DNA of 64,000 nucleotides, taken from Microcoleus asticus IPMA8 (lineage in GTDB: Bacteria > Cyanobacteriota > Cyanobacteriia > Cyanobacteriales > Microcoleaceae). Positions 51,219-59,898 of this stretch are shown here, piece by piece; position 1 is the first letter of the stretch; each line of letters starts with the position of its first letter. The DNA lies in contig NZ_SRRZ01000010.1 of NCBI RefSeq assembly GCF_013179805.1, positions 1 to 64,000 of the forward strand, written 5' to 3'. A program made the translations under genes and the position numbers. Under the pieces are notes generated by a model. The model was given only the letters and a program-made list of their open reading frames with translations, had not been told where the DNA came from and did not search any database.

Positions 51219-52697
51219 ATGGTGCAATTAACTGCAAAAATCTCTGCTAACGAGTTGGCAAATTTGGCTGTAGATTTGATTCGGAAAACAGGTTGCGAGT
51301 ACGGTGATGTGCGTTTTTGCAGTTACCGAAGGCAGAATCTTTACGCGCGCGATCGATCTTTAAGTCAACTGTCAGATAATGTAAGTTCCGGTTTTGGCGT
51401 GCGAGTGCTTCTAGACGGCGCTTGGGGGTTTGCCGCCAGTCACAGCAAAACGCCGGCAGAGGTTGCAAGAATAGTCGCTTTGGCTGTAGAAATCGCTAAA
51501 GGCAGCCGCCTAACTCAGAAGGAACCGGTGCGGTTAGTGCCTGTCGAAAAATATGTCGATACCTACATTACTCCGATCACCATCGATCCTTTTTCTGTAG
51601 CCGTTGCTGACAAAGCGGAACTGCTGCTAACTATTAACGAGAAGCTACTAGCACACGGCGCACAAGGCATCAAAAAAGCTTCTTCTTTTTTGCAGTCCAG
51701 CCGCGAAGACAAGGTTTTTGCTTCTACAGAAGGCTCGCTAATTGAACAAACAATCTACCGCAGCTATCCCGGTTTTGGCTGTACAGCAATTGCGGGCGGC
51801 GATGCCCAAAGTCGCAGTTACGATCGCCCGCCGATGAATATCGGTTACGAACATATTAATCCCGATGATTTGTTGAGTCAAGTCGAAAGAGTTGCTGCTG
51901 AAGCTATTGAAAAAGTCAGCGCTCCCACAGTCCCGGCTGGTATTTGCAAATCCCTGATTCTTAAGCCGACAAATTTGTATCTGACTATCCACGAATCAGT
52001 AGGACATCCAACTGAATTAGACCGGGTTTACGGCTACGAATCTAATTTTGCTGGCACGAGCTTTGCTACTACTGATAAGTTAAATAAACTGCAATACGCT
52101 GCACATTGGGTGAATTTTAAGTGCGATCGCACTCAACCAGGCGGCCGCGGTACAATGGGTTACGATGATGAGGGCGTAAAATCACAAGATTGGTACGTTG
52201 TCAAGGATGGAATTTTAGTTGATTATCTCACTGACAGAGAGACGGCTTATCGTCTCGGACGCGGTAGCAGCAACGGTTCTGCTTACGCTGACAGTTGGTC
52301 GAGCGTGCCGATGGTGAGAATTCCCAATTTGGGATTGGAGCCGGGTCCGGATGGCGGCAGCCATACTGCTACTTTGGCACAGATGATTGCTGATACGGAA
52401 GACGGGATTTTAATCGACGGTATAGGTAGTTATTCGATCGACCAGCAGCGACGCAATTTTCAATTCGGCGGCGATGCTTTTTGGAAGGTGGAAAAAGGTA
52501 AAGTTGTCGGTATGTTGAAGGATGTAACTTATCAGGCGATGACTACTGATTTCTGGAATCAAATAGATGCGATCGGGCCAGCTTCGGAGCTGGTTCAATG
52601 CGGTACTCATATATGCGGAAAGGGCGAGCCGATGCAGGTTGCTCAAATGACTCACGCTTGTGTGCCGGTGCGAGTGAGGGATATTCAAATTGGGTAA
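51219..52697 (+). CDS. tldD: TldD-type metallopeptidase
   Basis: A 492-residue TldD/PmbA family protein with the catalytic zinc motif HESVGH (HExxxH) in LTIHESVGHPTELDRVYGYE and the following AGTSFATTDKL. It ends with TGTHICGKGEPMQVAQMTHACVPVRVRD, the third-ligand and strand region typical of TldD. TldD pairs with PmbA (TldE) as a heterodimer that degrades unfolded or leader peptides and, in some bacteria, trims RiPP precursors such as microcin B17. The pmbA partner is 120 bp downstream on the same strand, so the pair is complete. Confidence 0.9.
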   Translation: MVQLTAKISANELANLAVDLIRKTGCEYGDVRFCSYRRQNLYARDRSLSQLSDNVSSGFGVRVLLDGAWGFAASHSKTPAEVARIVALAVEIAKGSRLTQKEPVRLVPVEKYVDTYITPITIDPFSVAVADKAELLLTINEKLLAHGAQGIKKASSFLQSSREDKVFASTEGSLIEQTIYRSYPGFGCTAIAGGDAQSRSYDRPPMNIGYEHINPDDLLSQVERVAAEAIEKVSAPTVPAGICKSLILKPTNLYLTIHESVGHPTELDRVYGYESNFAGTSFATTDKLNKLQYAAHWVNFKCDRTQPGGRGTMGYDDEGVKSQDWYVVKDGILVDYLTDRETAYRLGRGSSNGSAYADSWSSVPMVRIPNLGLEPGPDGGSHTATLAQMIADTEDGILIDGIGSYSIDQQRRNFQFGGDAFWKVEKGKVVGMLKDVTYQAMTTDFWNQIDAIGPASELVQCGTHICGKGEPMQVAQMTHACVPVRVRDIQIG

Positions 52698-52816
52698 TAG
52701 GGCATGGGGCATCGGTTCTTAGTTTATTAGTTAATTGCTAAGAATGCCCAATGCCCAATGTCCCATTTGCAATACCCAATTCGCAATGCCAAATTCTTAA
52801 TGCCTAATTACTAATC

Positions 52817-54163
52817 ATGATTGTAACAACATCGCCCGCAAGTTTAAGTGAAGACCAAGCCTTATCGGTAGTAGAAAAAGCAGTCAAATTATCCAAAGCA
52901 GAGGAAGTATTTGTAAGTCTCTCTACTGGCGAAGAATCTCTTTCGAGATTCTCGGAAAACCAAATCAGCCAAAATATCAGCAAAACTGTATTTAACCTGA
53001 GCATTACTAGCTATTTTGGCAACAAAAGCGCCTCTGCTGCTGTTACAGAATTTGATGAAGATGCGATCGCCTCCGCAGTCAAGCGATCGGAAGAATTGGC
53101 CAGAATTGCGCCGGCAGACCCCGAATGGATGCCGTTGCTGCCGCCTCAAACCTACGATTTGCGATCGCCCGCATTCGACGCAGCAACGGCAACTGTATCG
53201 CCTCTAGCGCGGGCCAAAATGGTGCAGCAAGCTTGCGCCATTGCCGGACAGGGGGGGGCTCACGGTTCGGGTACTTTGAGCGCTGATGCGTCGCTGTACG
53301 CGATCGCCTCGTCAACCGGACTCCGCGCCTGCAACCAATCTACAGAGGCAGATTTCAGCTTTACTGCTCGCATTGACAACGGTTCTAGCTGGGCTCAGAG
53401 CACTGCTTGGAGTATCAACGAATTGCCGATCGCCCAATTAGCAGAACAAGTGCTCGATCGGGCGATCGCATCCCGCAACCCCCGCGAAGTCACTCCCGGC
53501 ATTTATCCTGTAATCTTTGACGGTGCTGCTTTTGCGGATTTGCTACCGTGGGTAATTTGGAGTTTGGATGCGAGGGCGGCGGATGAGGGGCGATCGTTTA
53601 TGTCGATCGCCGATGCAGAGGGAAAACCAGCGGGAAACCGTGCGGGGGAACAACTTTTTAGCCCGTTAGTGCAAGTGCAGCGCGATCCGGCTCATCCTTT
53701 GCTGCGATCGGATACTTTTTTCGGCGACGGATTGAGCAATAACTATTTGGAAATCATCAAAGATGGCGTGCCTCAAAGTTTGTCTTATTCCCGCTACTGG
53801 GCCGCACAAAAAGGCAAAGAGGCAAAAGGTGCTTATTACCCGATCGTGATGACAGGTTCAGACCAAAGTTTAGCAGATTTAATTGCTCAAACCGAGCGAG
53901 GAATTTTCGTCAGTCGAGCTTGGTACGTTCGCTACGTGAATCCGAAAACTTTGGAAGTAACGGGAATGACTCGCGACGGTACTTTTTGGATTGAGGATGG
54001 CAAAATTGCTTATCCGATTAAAAACCTGCGTTTCAATCAAGTTTTACCTGATATGTTGCGCGATGTGGATGCAGTTAGTGCGGTGAAGCGTTACGGCGGT
54101 AGTGTCGTGCCCGGAGTGCGCGTGAAAGCTTTTAATTTCACCAGTATTACTGACAGTTTGTAA
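52817..54163 (+). CDS. pmbA: PmbA/TldE-type partner protein
   Basis: A 448-residue TldD/PmbA family member without the HExxxH zinc site, as expected for the non-catalytic TldE half. Family marks are VFVSLSTGEESLSRFSENQ, LSITSYFGNKSASA, TPGIYPVIFDGAAFADLLPW, TFFGDGLSNNYLEIIKDG and a closing PDMLRDVDAVSAVKRYGG. It forms the peptidase with the upstream tldD product. The pair is of interest because a candidate RiPP precursor lies about 3 kb away. A hairpin repeat follows its stop. Confidence 0.9.
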   Translation: MIVTTSPASLSEDQALSVVEKAVKLSKAEEVFVSLSTGEESLSRFSENQISQNISKTVFNLSITSYFGNKSASAAVTEFDEDAIASAVKRSEELARIAPADPEWMPLLPPQTYDLRSPAFDAATATVSPLARAKMVQQACAIAGQGGAHGSGTLSADASLYAIASSTGLRACNQSTEADFSFTARIDNGSSWAQSTAWSINELPIAQLAEQVLDRAIASRNPREVTPGIYPVIFDGAAFADLLPWVIWSLDARAADEGRSFMSIADAEGKPAGNRAGEQLFSPLVQVQRDPAHPLLRSDTFFGDGLSNNYLEIIKDGVPQSLSYSRYWAAQKGKEAKGAYYPIVMTGSDQSLADLIAQTERGIFVSRAWYVRYVNPKTLEVTGMTRDGTFWIEDGKIAYPIKNLRFNQVLPDMLRDVDAVSAVKRYGGSVVPGVRVKAFNFTSITDSL

Positions 54164-54178
54164 CTCGCACATTATAAC

Positions 54179-54242
54179 GTAGGGTGCGTCGCTCCAAACA
54201 ATCTGTAATTAAAATCGAAAATCTGGTAGCGACGCACCCTAC
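54179..54242. repeat. 15-bp perfect inverted repeat after pmbA
   Basis: GTAGGGTGCGTCGCT at 54179-54193 and AGCGACGCACCCTAC at 54228-54242 form a perfect 15-bp stem with a 34-base loop, 16 bases after the pmbA stop. It may end transcription or may be a mobile extragenic repeat of the GTAGGGTGCG type. Confidence 0.75.
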
Positions 54243-54343
54243 AAGGGGTAGATTTTACCAACTATCTTGCCCTCAAACAAATTAGATTGTAAACCCGCCC
54301 TCATCCTTTACTCTTATAAATACAACATTAATCTAATTAAAAA

Positions 54344-54778
54344 ATGCCTCAAGTAGATATACATCCCGTTAAAAATCAACAAGAATTAGAAGAGATGTTT
54401 TACCAGCGGTGGCTGGTTTTGCGATCGCCTCTAGGAATGGAGATTGGTAGCGAAAGGGATAGTCACGAAGATGATGCTTTGCATTTAATTGCCATGTGCG
54501 ATCGCAAAATCATTGCTTCAGCCAGACTGCGAGAATTATCCCCAAAATTAGGAAGCATCAGCTACGTTGCCGTCCTTCCTGAATTTCAAAATCAGGGAAT
54601 TGGCACTAAATTGATTAAAAATTTAATAGCAAAAGCTCAGCAAAAAAATCTCAACACTTTGAGACTTATGTCTCGCATTAATGCCATTAAATTTCACCAA
54701 AAACTCGGATTTTCCGAACAAGAAAATCCCTTTGAGTACCTGGGAATCCCGCACATATTTATGCAGTTAGAAATTTAA
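54344..54778 (+). CDS. GNAT family N-acetyltransferase
   Basis: A 144-residue acetyltransferase with the acetyl-CoA site ISYVAVLPEFQNQGIGTKLIK (motif A, Q-x-x-G-I-G) and NAIKFHQKLGFSEQ (motif B). The N-terminal half has the ElaA-like layout (FYQRWLVLRSPLGMEIGSERD). The acceptor is unknown. It converges on the sucrase/ferredoxin-like gene; between them lies a small inverted repeat (GTCCCGCCCGCA and TGCGGGAC). Conceivably the acetyltransferase could modify the nearby candidate RiPP, but it is on the other strand. Confidence 0.85.
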   Translation: MPQVDIHPVKNQQELEEMFYQRWLVLRSPLGMEIGSERDSHEDDALHLIAMCDRKIIASARLRELSPKLGSISYVAVLPEFQNQGIGTKLIKNLIAKAQQKNLNTLRLMSRINAIKFHQKLGFSEQENPFEYLGIPHIFMQLEI

Positions 54779-54873
54779 TCATCGGCCTATTTAAATTTTA
54801 CACTCAAGTTTGATGAAATTCTTGTGAGGTGTCCCGCCCGCAAAAAAGAATAATTTAGATGCGGGACAGCCGA

Positions 54874-55896
54874 TCACATAGTCTCGACCAATTTTGGCAG
54901 CGAAACTGAAGGAGAGATTGCAAACTTTAACTCCTCCTTTTTCGAGTAAAAATGGAGATTTTTTACCGAATATTTGACAAATTCTGACTCTTGTTTAGCA
55001 CCACAGGAACCTTTGAGTCGAACAGTTTTTGTTTCATCTTTTACCAAATCGGCACGATAGGTGTACGTACCGTCGGCTTTTTCAAAGGTAATTTCCGCTA
55101 AAAAAGCATCATTCTTTGTGTCTAAATCGAGAATTTTGCTGGCGACTTTGTAGTTAAACCAATCCCACCCGTAAAGCACGATCAATTCTCTTTCCAAAAC
55201 TTGGATAGGATTTGGCAAAATTCCCCAACCACGATAAACTTTATTCAAGCATTCGATATCGCCAGTTCGCGTTAAAATTGATTGGAACGACGCGCGATCG
55301 AGATTTCCGTAATATCTGCCATCAGGCAAATCGATCGCAGTCGGTGCAAAGCGGTGTCCCCCAAAGTGACTGGCTCTCCAAACGCGAACATCATTCAATT
55401 CTAACTCAGAAGCTAAAGCAGTTGCTTGGGCATAAAAAGGATTGCCGTATCTCGCACAACACATATCATGACTGCCGTGAGTGCAAACCAAAATATCTCT
55501 AGTTTGCTTGTTTTCGGTTTCGCAACCAGGCACTTCTCCAGCTAAATAGCTTTTGACAACTCCCGCTACTTTATCAAAACTATCTACATTAAATTCATGC
55601 TTTTCGTAACCGCCAAAAAGTTCCTGTTCTTTATTTTCATAAATCAAAACTTTTCGCTGATTTGAACATTTGGTTCGATAGTTATTTATCAACAAAAATC
55701 GAATTTTCTGTTTTGAATGTTCTACTTCCTCTACCAAATCCTTGAGCTTTTGGGAAATTTGTTTAGAATTAAACGCTTCTGATTCCCAAGGTAAACAACA
55801 TTCAATTAATATATAGGTTTGGTAATTACTACCGCTGCCAATAATATCCTCTTCAACGCATTTAGAAGCATCAGCACAAAAAAACTTATCCATCAT
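54874..55896 (-). CDS. Sucrase/ferredoxin-like (thioredoxin-fold Fe-S) protein
   Basis: A 340-residue protein of the sucrase/ferredoxin-like family (thioredoxin-fold [2Fe-2S] proteins). The hallmark CTHGSHDMCCARYGNPFY (about residues 152-169) and the HFGGHRFAPTAIDLPDGRYYG segment (about 194-214) supply Cys and His ligands. An N-terminal Cys-rich start (FFCADASKCVEED) and a C-terminal domain (YGWDWFNYKVASKIL) of unknown role flank it. Such proteins bind a [2Fe-2S] cluster and may carry electrons. It lies 75 bp downstream of the JmjC gene on the same strand, and both follow the 50-residue peptide gene, suggesting a joint role. Confidence 0.85.
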   Translation of the reverse strand: MMDKFFCADASKCVEEDIIGSGSNYQTYILIECCLPWESEAFNSKQISQKLKDLVEEVEHSKQKIRFLLINNYRTKCSNQRKVLIYENKEQELFGGYEKHEFNVDSFDKVAGVVKSYLAGEVPGCETENKQTRDILVCTHGSHDMCCARYGNPFYAQATALASELELNDVRVWRASHFGGHRFAPTAIDLPDGRYYGNLDRASFQSILTRTGDIECLNKVYRGWGILPNPIQVLERELIVLYGWDWFNYKVASKILDLDTKNDAFLAEITFEKADGTYTYRADLVKDETKTVRLKGSCGAKQESEFVKYSVKNLHFYSKKEELKFAISPSVSLPKLVETM

Positions 55897-55971
55897 TGTT
55901 TAACTCATTGTATGTGTTAGAAATTGATCTTTTTACAACCCATTTATAAGAACTCATGTTCTTCTCCAATT

Positions 55972-57120
55972 TTAACCAACAAAAATAATTCCTTCAACTA
56001 CCAACTTCGACAAAAGTGGCACTACATCTATTTCCCAATCATAATCCGGCAACCAATCCATAACATCTTCCCCAGTAAAAAACTCCGTACTAAATAAATT
56101 GTCCGTAAATTTAGCTGTGACTCCTCTCAGGGATACTTCTTTACCTGCAACAACTATTTTGTATCCGCCACCATCAGATAATTCGTGAATTCTCACCCGC
56201 TGAAACTTGGGAATTCTAAACTTGGTTTGCACACCACAGGGAAAAATATTGAATCCTGCTTGATGTGGCAAAGAATATTTGGCAACAGGTTTTCCTAAAC
56301 TGTCCAGATAACTGCTATACTCATCTGCAAGATTTTTACTGTTTGCGTAGCGGTGCAATTGGGCAATTAAACTGTTGACATTTGCATTGATAGAATCGGG
56401 GTTTGTTCGTAGCGGTAAACTTTTGCGCCAATCTGATTGTTCGCGCAATTCGCTAACCAACCATTCTAAAAAGTCAATTCCGGTTTTGCAATGTATTCCT
56501 AATGTTAAATGCAGCGATGGTTCTTCGCAAGCAACTGCATAATGCCAATGTCCGCGCGGTATGTAAAGCACATCCCCTGGATGTAAAATACAGCTTAAAT
56601 ATGCTTCGGTTTCTGGTGGGGGAAAAGATGAGGATTTTTGATCTTTCAGCGGACACTTAATTGTGTCTTCAAATACATACCACTGCTTGATTCCGTCTAC
56701 TTGCAATATAAAAACTTCGTGGGTGTCATAATGGGAAAAAAAGCCTTGTTTTTCCGGCCAGGAACAGTAGGCATTTACTTGATTTCCATAGCCAAAATCT
56801 GATTTTATTTCCGCAGCAAAGAGAGCGATTTCTGGAATTAGTTTATGTACTTCATTGATAATTAAAGTTGCTCCCGATTGGCAAGATTTGATGAGGTTTT
56901 CATTGGCACTTTCATCAAGGACTTTTCCTCCTATTGCTAATCGGATCTCGGGGTATTTTAATTCGTGAAAGTTGAGAAGGTAGTTCAGTTTTTCCCAGGA
57001 AAATAAATGTGAAAAGTCTTTTTTGCCTTCGCTGGGAATTACAACTGCTTTGGTTGTCCAGTTGTCATCTAGAAAATCTTTGAGATTGTATGGTTGCAAT
57101 AGGTTGGCGATCGATCGCAT
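55972..57120 (-). CDS. JmjC/cupin-like 2-oxoglutarate oxygenase
   Basis: A 382-residue Fe(II)/2-oxoglutarate oxygenase of the JmjC (ribosomal-oxygenase/cupin-8-like) type. The iron triad is visible: His130 and Asp132 in FSHYDTHEVFIL and His193 in YIPRGHWHYAVA. HPGDVLYIPRG is the usual strand turn before the distal His. The C-terminal third (about 250-382) has dimerisation helices and a winged-helix-like end (VVPLLSKLVVEGIIFVG), as in YcfD/ROX proteins. Those enzymes hydroxylate Arg or His on ribosomal proteins; JmjC relatives hydroxylate Asp, Asn, His or Arg in peptides. Its place behind a 50-residue peptide gene suggests that the peptide is the substrate. The ATG at 57120 begins MRSIANLL. 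Confidence 0.85.
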   Translation of the reverse strand: MRSIANLLQPYNLKDFLDDNWTTKAVVIPSEGKKDFSHLFSWEKLNYLLNFHELKYPEIRLAIGGKVLDESANENLIKSCQSGATLIINEVHKLIPEIALFAAEIKSDFGYGNQVNAYCSWPEKQGFFSHYDTHEVFILQVDGIKQWYVFEDTIKCPLKDQKSSSFPPPETEAYLSCILHPGDVLYIPRGHWHYAVACEEPSLHLTLGIHCKTGIDFLEWLVSELREQSDWRKSLPLRTNPDSINANVNSLIAQLHRYANSKNLADEYSSYLDSLGKPVAKYSLPHQAGFNIFPCGVQTKFRIPKFQRVRIHELSDGGGYKIVVAGKEVSLRGVTAKFTDNLFSTEFFTGEDVMDWLPDYDWEIDVVPLLSKLVVEGIIFVG

Positions 57121-57192
57121 AATTCTTTATGACAATTTTTCTCAATAAAAGTTGAACAAATTAATTTTGAGAGGCAATGCCCCTATAGTTAT

Positions 57193-57233
57193 CCCGCAAG
57201 CAAGGAGTACAATCTATTACTTCTTGCTTGGGG
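57193..57233 (-). promoter_or_regulatory. Hairpin (attenuator-like) between peptide and JmjC genes
   Basis: On either strand CCC-G-CAAGCAAG (57193-57204) pairs with CTTGCTTG-GGG (57223-57233), an 11-bp stem with a one-base bulge and an 18-base loop. It lies in the 142-bp gap between the 50-residue peptide and the oxygenase gene. Partial terminators in this place are common in precursor-peptide operons, where they give more precursor than enzyme. No strong T-run follows on the minus strand, so the strength is uncertain. Confidence 0.5.
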
Positions 57234-57262
57234 ATGCGAAGTCTAACAGAAAAGACTTTTAA

Positions 57263-57415
57263 TTATTCGTTGCTAACGTCGTCACCATCAGCATCAACAT
57301 TCAGATGAGATGAGAGGTTTTTAGCTGTTACCTGCTTGGCAATTTCCTTGACTTCAACTTGAATTTTGCTGGCACGGGATTGTTTGAAAGTCGATCCGTC
57401 AATTTGCTTTGACAT
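57263..57415 (-). CDS. 50-residue peptide, candidate RiPP precursor
   Basis: Below usual gene-calling length but well supported: ATG 57415-57413, GGAGA ribosome site about 7 bases upstream, 50 residues, TAA at 57265-57263. It starts MSKQIDGSTFKQSRASKIQV, continues with an amphipathic Lys/Glu/Val helix (EVKEIAKQVTAKN) and ends in a distinct acidic tail LNVDADGDDVSNE. No signal peptide, Cys or membrane helix. A charged helical leader followed by an Asp/Asn-rich tail resembles a ribosomally made, modified-peptide precursor, and the next gene is a JmjC oxygenase of the kind that can hydroxylate Asp or Asn. Function is inference; it could also be a small regulator. Confidence 0.65.
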   Translation of the reverse strand: MSKQIDGSTFKQSRASKIQVEVKEIAKQVTAKNLSSHLNVDADGDDVSNE

Positions 57416-57420
57416 AAATG

Positions 57421-57875
57421 TCTCCAAATGTAGTAAACCGATCTAGCTCAGATGTTCCTTAACAATTGTGTTGAGGGTTCAATCTCAAGCTCTAAGTACC
57501 TTAGCATAAAGTCAATAAATTGCACAAGTAGTTAATAAAGATTTTCAAGAGCTGAGAAGAAAGCTCATCCGCAAGAGTGAGAAATTAAGTTGAGCATGAG
57601 AGCTGAAGTCCTCTGCAAGTAAGAGTTTTAAGGTTTACCGCCTATGTTGCCGCGGTCAGCGCTATAAATAGAGGGATGGAAATGCGAGGACTTGTTGAAT
57701 ATTATTCTTGATAAGCTGGCATTGGTAAACCGACGCATCTGCCTTAAGGTAGATTATTTTTTTGAGACTTAGGATTAAAACCAGCTACTATGGTGATCGG
57801 TCAGTTATCAGTTGTCAGTAGTAACCACTAACAATTAACAATTAACAATTAACCATTACCATTAACCATTAACAA
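57421..57875. other. Spacer upstream of the peptide gene and RNA methyltransferase
   Basis: About 455 bases between divergent genes. It probably carries the peptide operon promoter in its left part (AT-rich, 57470-57560). Its right end (about 57795-57874) is an STRR array: TCAGTTATCAGTTGTCAGTAG, then tandem TAACAAT and TAACCAT units running up to the ATG of the next gene. No ORF or RNA family recognised. Confidence 0.5.
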
Positions 57876-59000
57876 ATGAATCAATATTTTGCTACAGTTG
57901 CGCGCGGTTTAGAAACTATTGCCGCCCAAGAATTAGAACGTTTAGGGGCTCAGGATGTCAAGCCAGATTTTACAGGGGTTTACTTTGCGGGCGATCGAGC
58001 TTTATTGTACCGCGTCAATCTTTGGTCGAGAACAATTTTTCGAGTGCTAATGCCGATCGCCGAATTCCGGTGTTACAACTCGGATATGCTCTACCGCGAA
58101 GTGCAGAAAATCCCTTGGGACGAATACTTAGATCCCGACAATACTTTAGCAGTAAACTGCACCGGTGGCAACGAAAATTTGAACCACACTCACTTTACAG
58201 CTTTGCAGGTCAAAAATGCGATCGCCGACCAACAGCGCCTTCAATTTAACAAGCGTTCTAATGTTGATGTAGAGCATCCCGATTTGCTAATTAACATTCA
58301 CATTCATCAAGATAGAGCTATTTTAAGTTTAGACAGTTCTGGTGGCAGTTTGCACCGCCGGGGATATCGACCGGCGATGGGGCTTGCTCCCCTCAAAGAA
58401 ACCCTAGCTGCGGCTTTGTTGGAGATGGCAGAATGGACGCCAGATTTGCCGTTTTTAGACCCGATGTGCGGTTCTGGAACTTTGCCTTTGGAAGCGACTT
58501 TAAAGGCGTTGAATATTGCACCGGGATTGTTTCGAGAAAAGTTTGGATTTATGACTTGGCGGGATTTTGACGAACCTTTGTGGGATAAATTGTGGGCCGA
58601 AGCTGAAAATAGTGAGTTACCGGAACTTCAGCAAGTGGTTGCTGGGTGCGATCGCGATTTCGATATGTTAACCCAAGCTCGCACGAACGCGCAGCAAGCT
58701 GGTATTTCCGGTAAGATTCAGTTTGCTCAAACCGAGCTATCCCAGTTGGAAGCACCCGCAGACAGAGGCGTTCTGATTTGCAATCCTCCCTACGGAGAGC
58801 GCCTGGGAGATGCTAGCGAATTGGGAGATTTGTACAAGATGTTAGGGGATATTTTCAAGAATCGTTTTAAAGGTTGGAATGCGTTTATTTTGACTGGGAA
58901 TAAGGAGTTGGGTAAAAAGGTGGGACTCAGGACATCGCGGCGAATTCCGGTTTTTAATGGATCGATTCCGTGTACTTTGCTCAAATATGAACTGTATTAG
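57876..59000 (+). CDS. THUMP-domain rRNA/RNA methyltransferase (RlmL/YpsC type)
   Basis: A 374-residue RNA N2-guanine methyltransferase. The N-terminal THUMP-containing domain (about 1-160) shows ATVARGLETIAAQELERLGA and HFTALQVKNAIADQQR. The catalytic domain shows LHRRGYRPAMGLAPLKETLAAALL, SAM motif FLDPMCGSGTLPLEA and the N-amino methylase motif ICNPPYGERLG. In E. coli the RlmL N-terminal half methylates 23S rRNA G2445; YpsC is the short single-domain form, as here. The TAACAAT repeats touch its start codon region. The gene stands alone between repeats. Confidence 0.92.
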   Translation: MNQYFATVARGLETIAAQELERLGAQDVKPDFTGVYFAGDRALLYRVNLWSRTIFRVLMPIAEFRCYNSDMLYREVQKIPWDEYLDPDNTLAVNCTGGNENLNHTHFTALQVKNAIADQQRLQFNKRSNVDVEHPDLLINIHIHQDRAILSLDSSGGSLHRRGYRPAMGLAPLKETLAAALLEMAEWTPDLPFLDPMCGSGTLPLEATLKALNIAPGLFREKFGFMTWRDFDEPLWDKLWAEAENSELPELQQVVAGCDRDFDMLTQARTNAQQAGISGKIQFAQTELSQLEAPADRGVLICNPPYGERLGDASELGDLYKMLGDIFKNRFKGWNAFILTGNKELGKKVGLRTSRRIPVFNGSIPCTLLKYELY

Positions 59001-59279
59001 GGGATGGGAGCAGGGAAAAAATCAGAGGTACTAATAGTAAAGAAAAAAAAGAATATATGCTGAATTAAATGGTTCAACAATAATCAAATTAAAATACTCT
59101 TTTTTCATTTGATTATATTGTTTTCTTACTTTTAATATCCTGTCAGGTAAATTAATCACAATACTTGTAGGGCTGGGTTTCACTAACAATCTGTAGTTCA
59201 CATCCATAATATCTATAAACCCGCCCAGCCCGATCGACAGAATTTCATTACGGGCAATTCAACGGAAATGACATAACAT
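59001..59279. other. AT-rich spacer, nothing identified
   Basis: Between the RNA methyltransferase and the convergent AtzH-like gene. It contains imperfect AAGTATTTTAATTTGATT-type inverted AT runs near 59085-59120 that could terminate transcription, and no ORF. Confidence 0.4.
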
Positions 59280-59666
59280 CTACACCGGCAACAAAGAAAC
59301 GTGAGCGGAAACAATCTTCCACCCTTGAGGAAACTTGCGCCACATCTGACTCTGCCGCCCCAGCCGCACCACTCCATCCATTACACGCCGGAATTCCACC
59401 GTCACAGCCGCCGTGTCTGCATCGAATGTCACGACTTTGAGTTTGAACATTTCTCGATCGACATTTACAGGCGATCGCCCTTGGCGAAAAGCCCTCACCT
59501 CATGGCTCCCGTACAGGTTCTCCGTGACCCCAAACCGCACGACTTCCGCCGCATCCCAGAACAAATTATCGAGAGTTTCAATATCGTTCGTACAAAGAGC
59601 TTTTTCGTATTTTAAATATAGTTTAGTTAACTCAGTCACCACAGCAGAATCATTGATAACAGTCAT
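59280..59666 (-). CDS. AtzH/HpxZ-like NTF2-fold protein
   Basis: A 128-residue cone-shaped NTF2-fold protein of the AtzH/HpxZ (DUF3225-type) group. Characteristic are LTKLYLKYEKALCTNDIETL, LDNLFWDAAEVVRFGVTENLYG, EVRAFRQGRSP, a central TAAVTVEFRR and the closing RQSQMWRKFPQGWKIVSAHVS. HpxZ occurs in oxalurate/purine breakdown clusters and AtzH in atrazine degradation; no such genes are nearby, so the substrate is open. Length is normal. TTTTAGA repeats directly precede its start. Confidence 0.85.
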   Translation of the reverse strand: MTVINDSAVVTELTKLYLKYEKALCTNDIETLDNLFWDAAEVVRFGVTENLYGSHEVRAFRQGRSPVNVDREMFKLKVVTFDADTAAVTVEFRRVMDGVVRLGRQSQMWRKFPQGWKIVSAHVSLLPV

Positions 59667-59880
59667 TCGATTTTAGATTTTAGATTTTAGATTTTAGATT
59701 GACACCACCGATAAATCCGGGGGCTTGAGGATGGAAGGATTTTGGATTTTGGATTGATTCCACGGATAAATCCGGGGGCTTGTACCATCAAGAAATTATT
59801 GGTCATAAATTGTAGATTTTAAAACTCTTAAATTTCACAGGTTTTGTTTGCAATAAGGACTTAAAGTCCTTACTACAAAC
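59667..59880. repeat. TTTTAGA array and GATAAATCCGGGGGCTTG repeats
   Basis: After five TTTTAGA-type units (59665-59700) come two copies of a GATAAATCCGGGGGCTTG element (about 59710 and 59768). A third unit near 59845-59880, AGGACTTAAAGTCCTTACT, is a near copy of the element at about 3679. All are extragenic repeats between the AtzH-like gene and the cyclophilin gene. Confidence 0.7.
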
Positions 59881-59898
59881 GCAACTAATTAGAGGAAA

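Noticed and set aside
59700..59780. GATAAATCCGGGGGCTTG repeats as possible tRNA fragments
   Set aside because: They cannot form a cloverleaf and lack a T-arm GTTCRA pattern; they are simple extragenic repeats.
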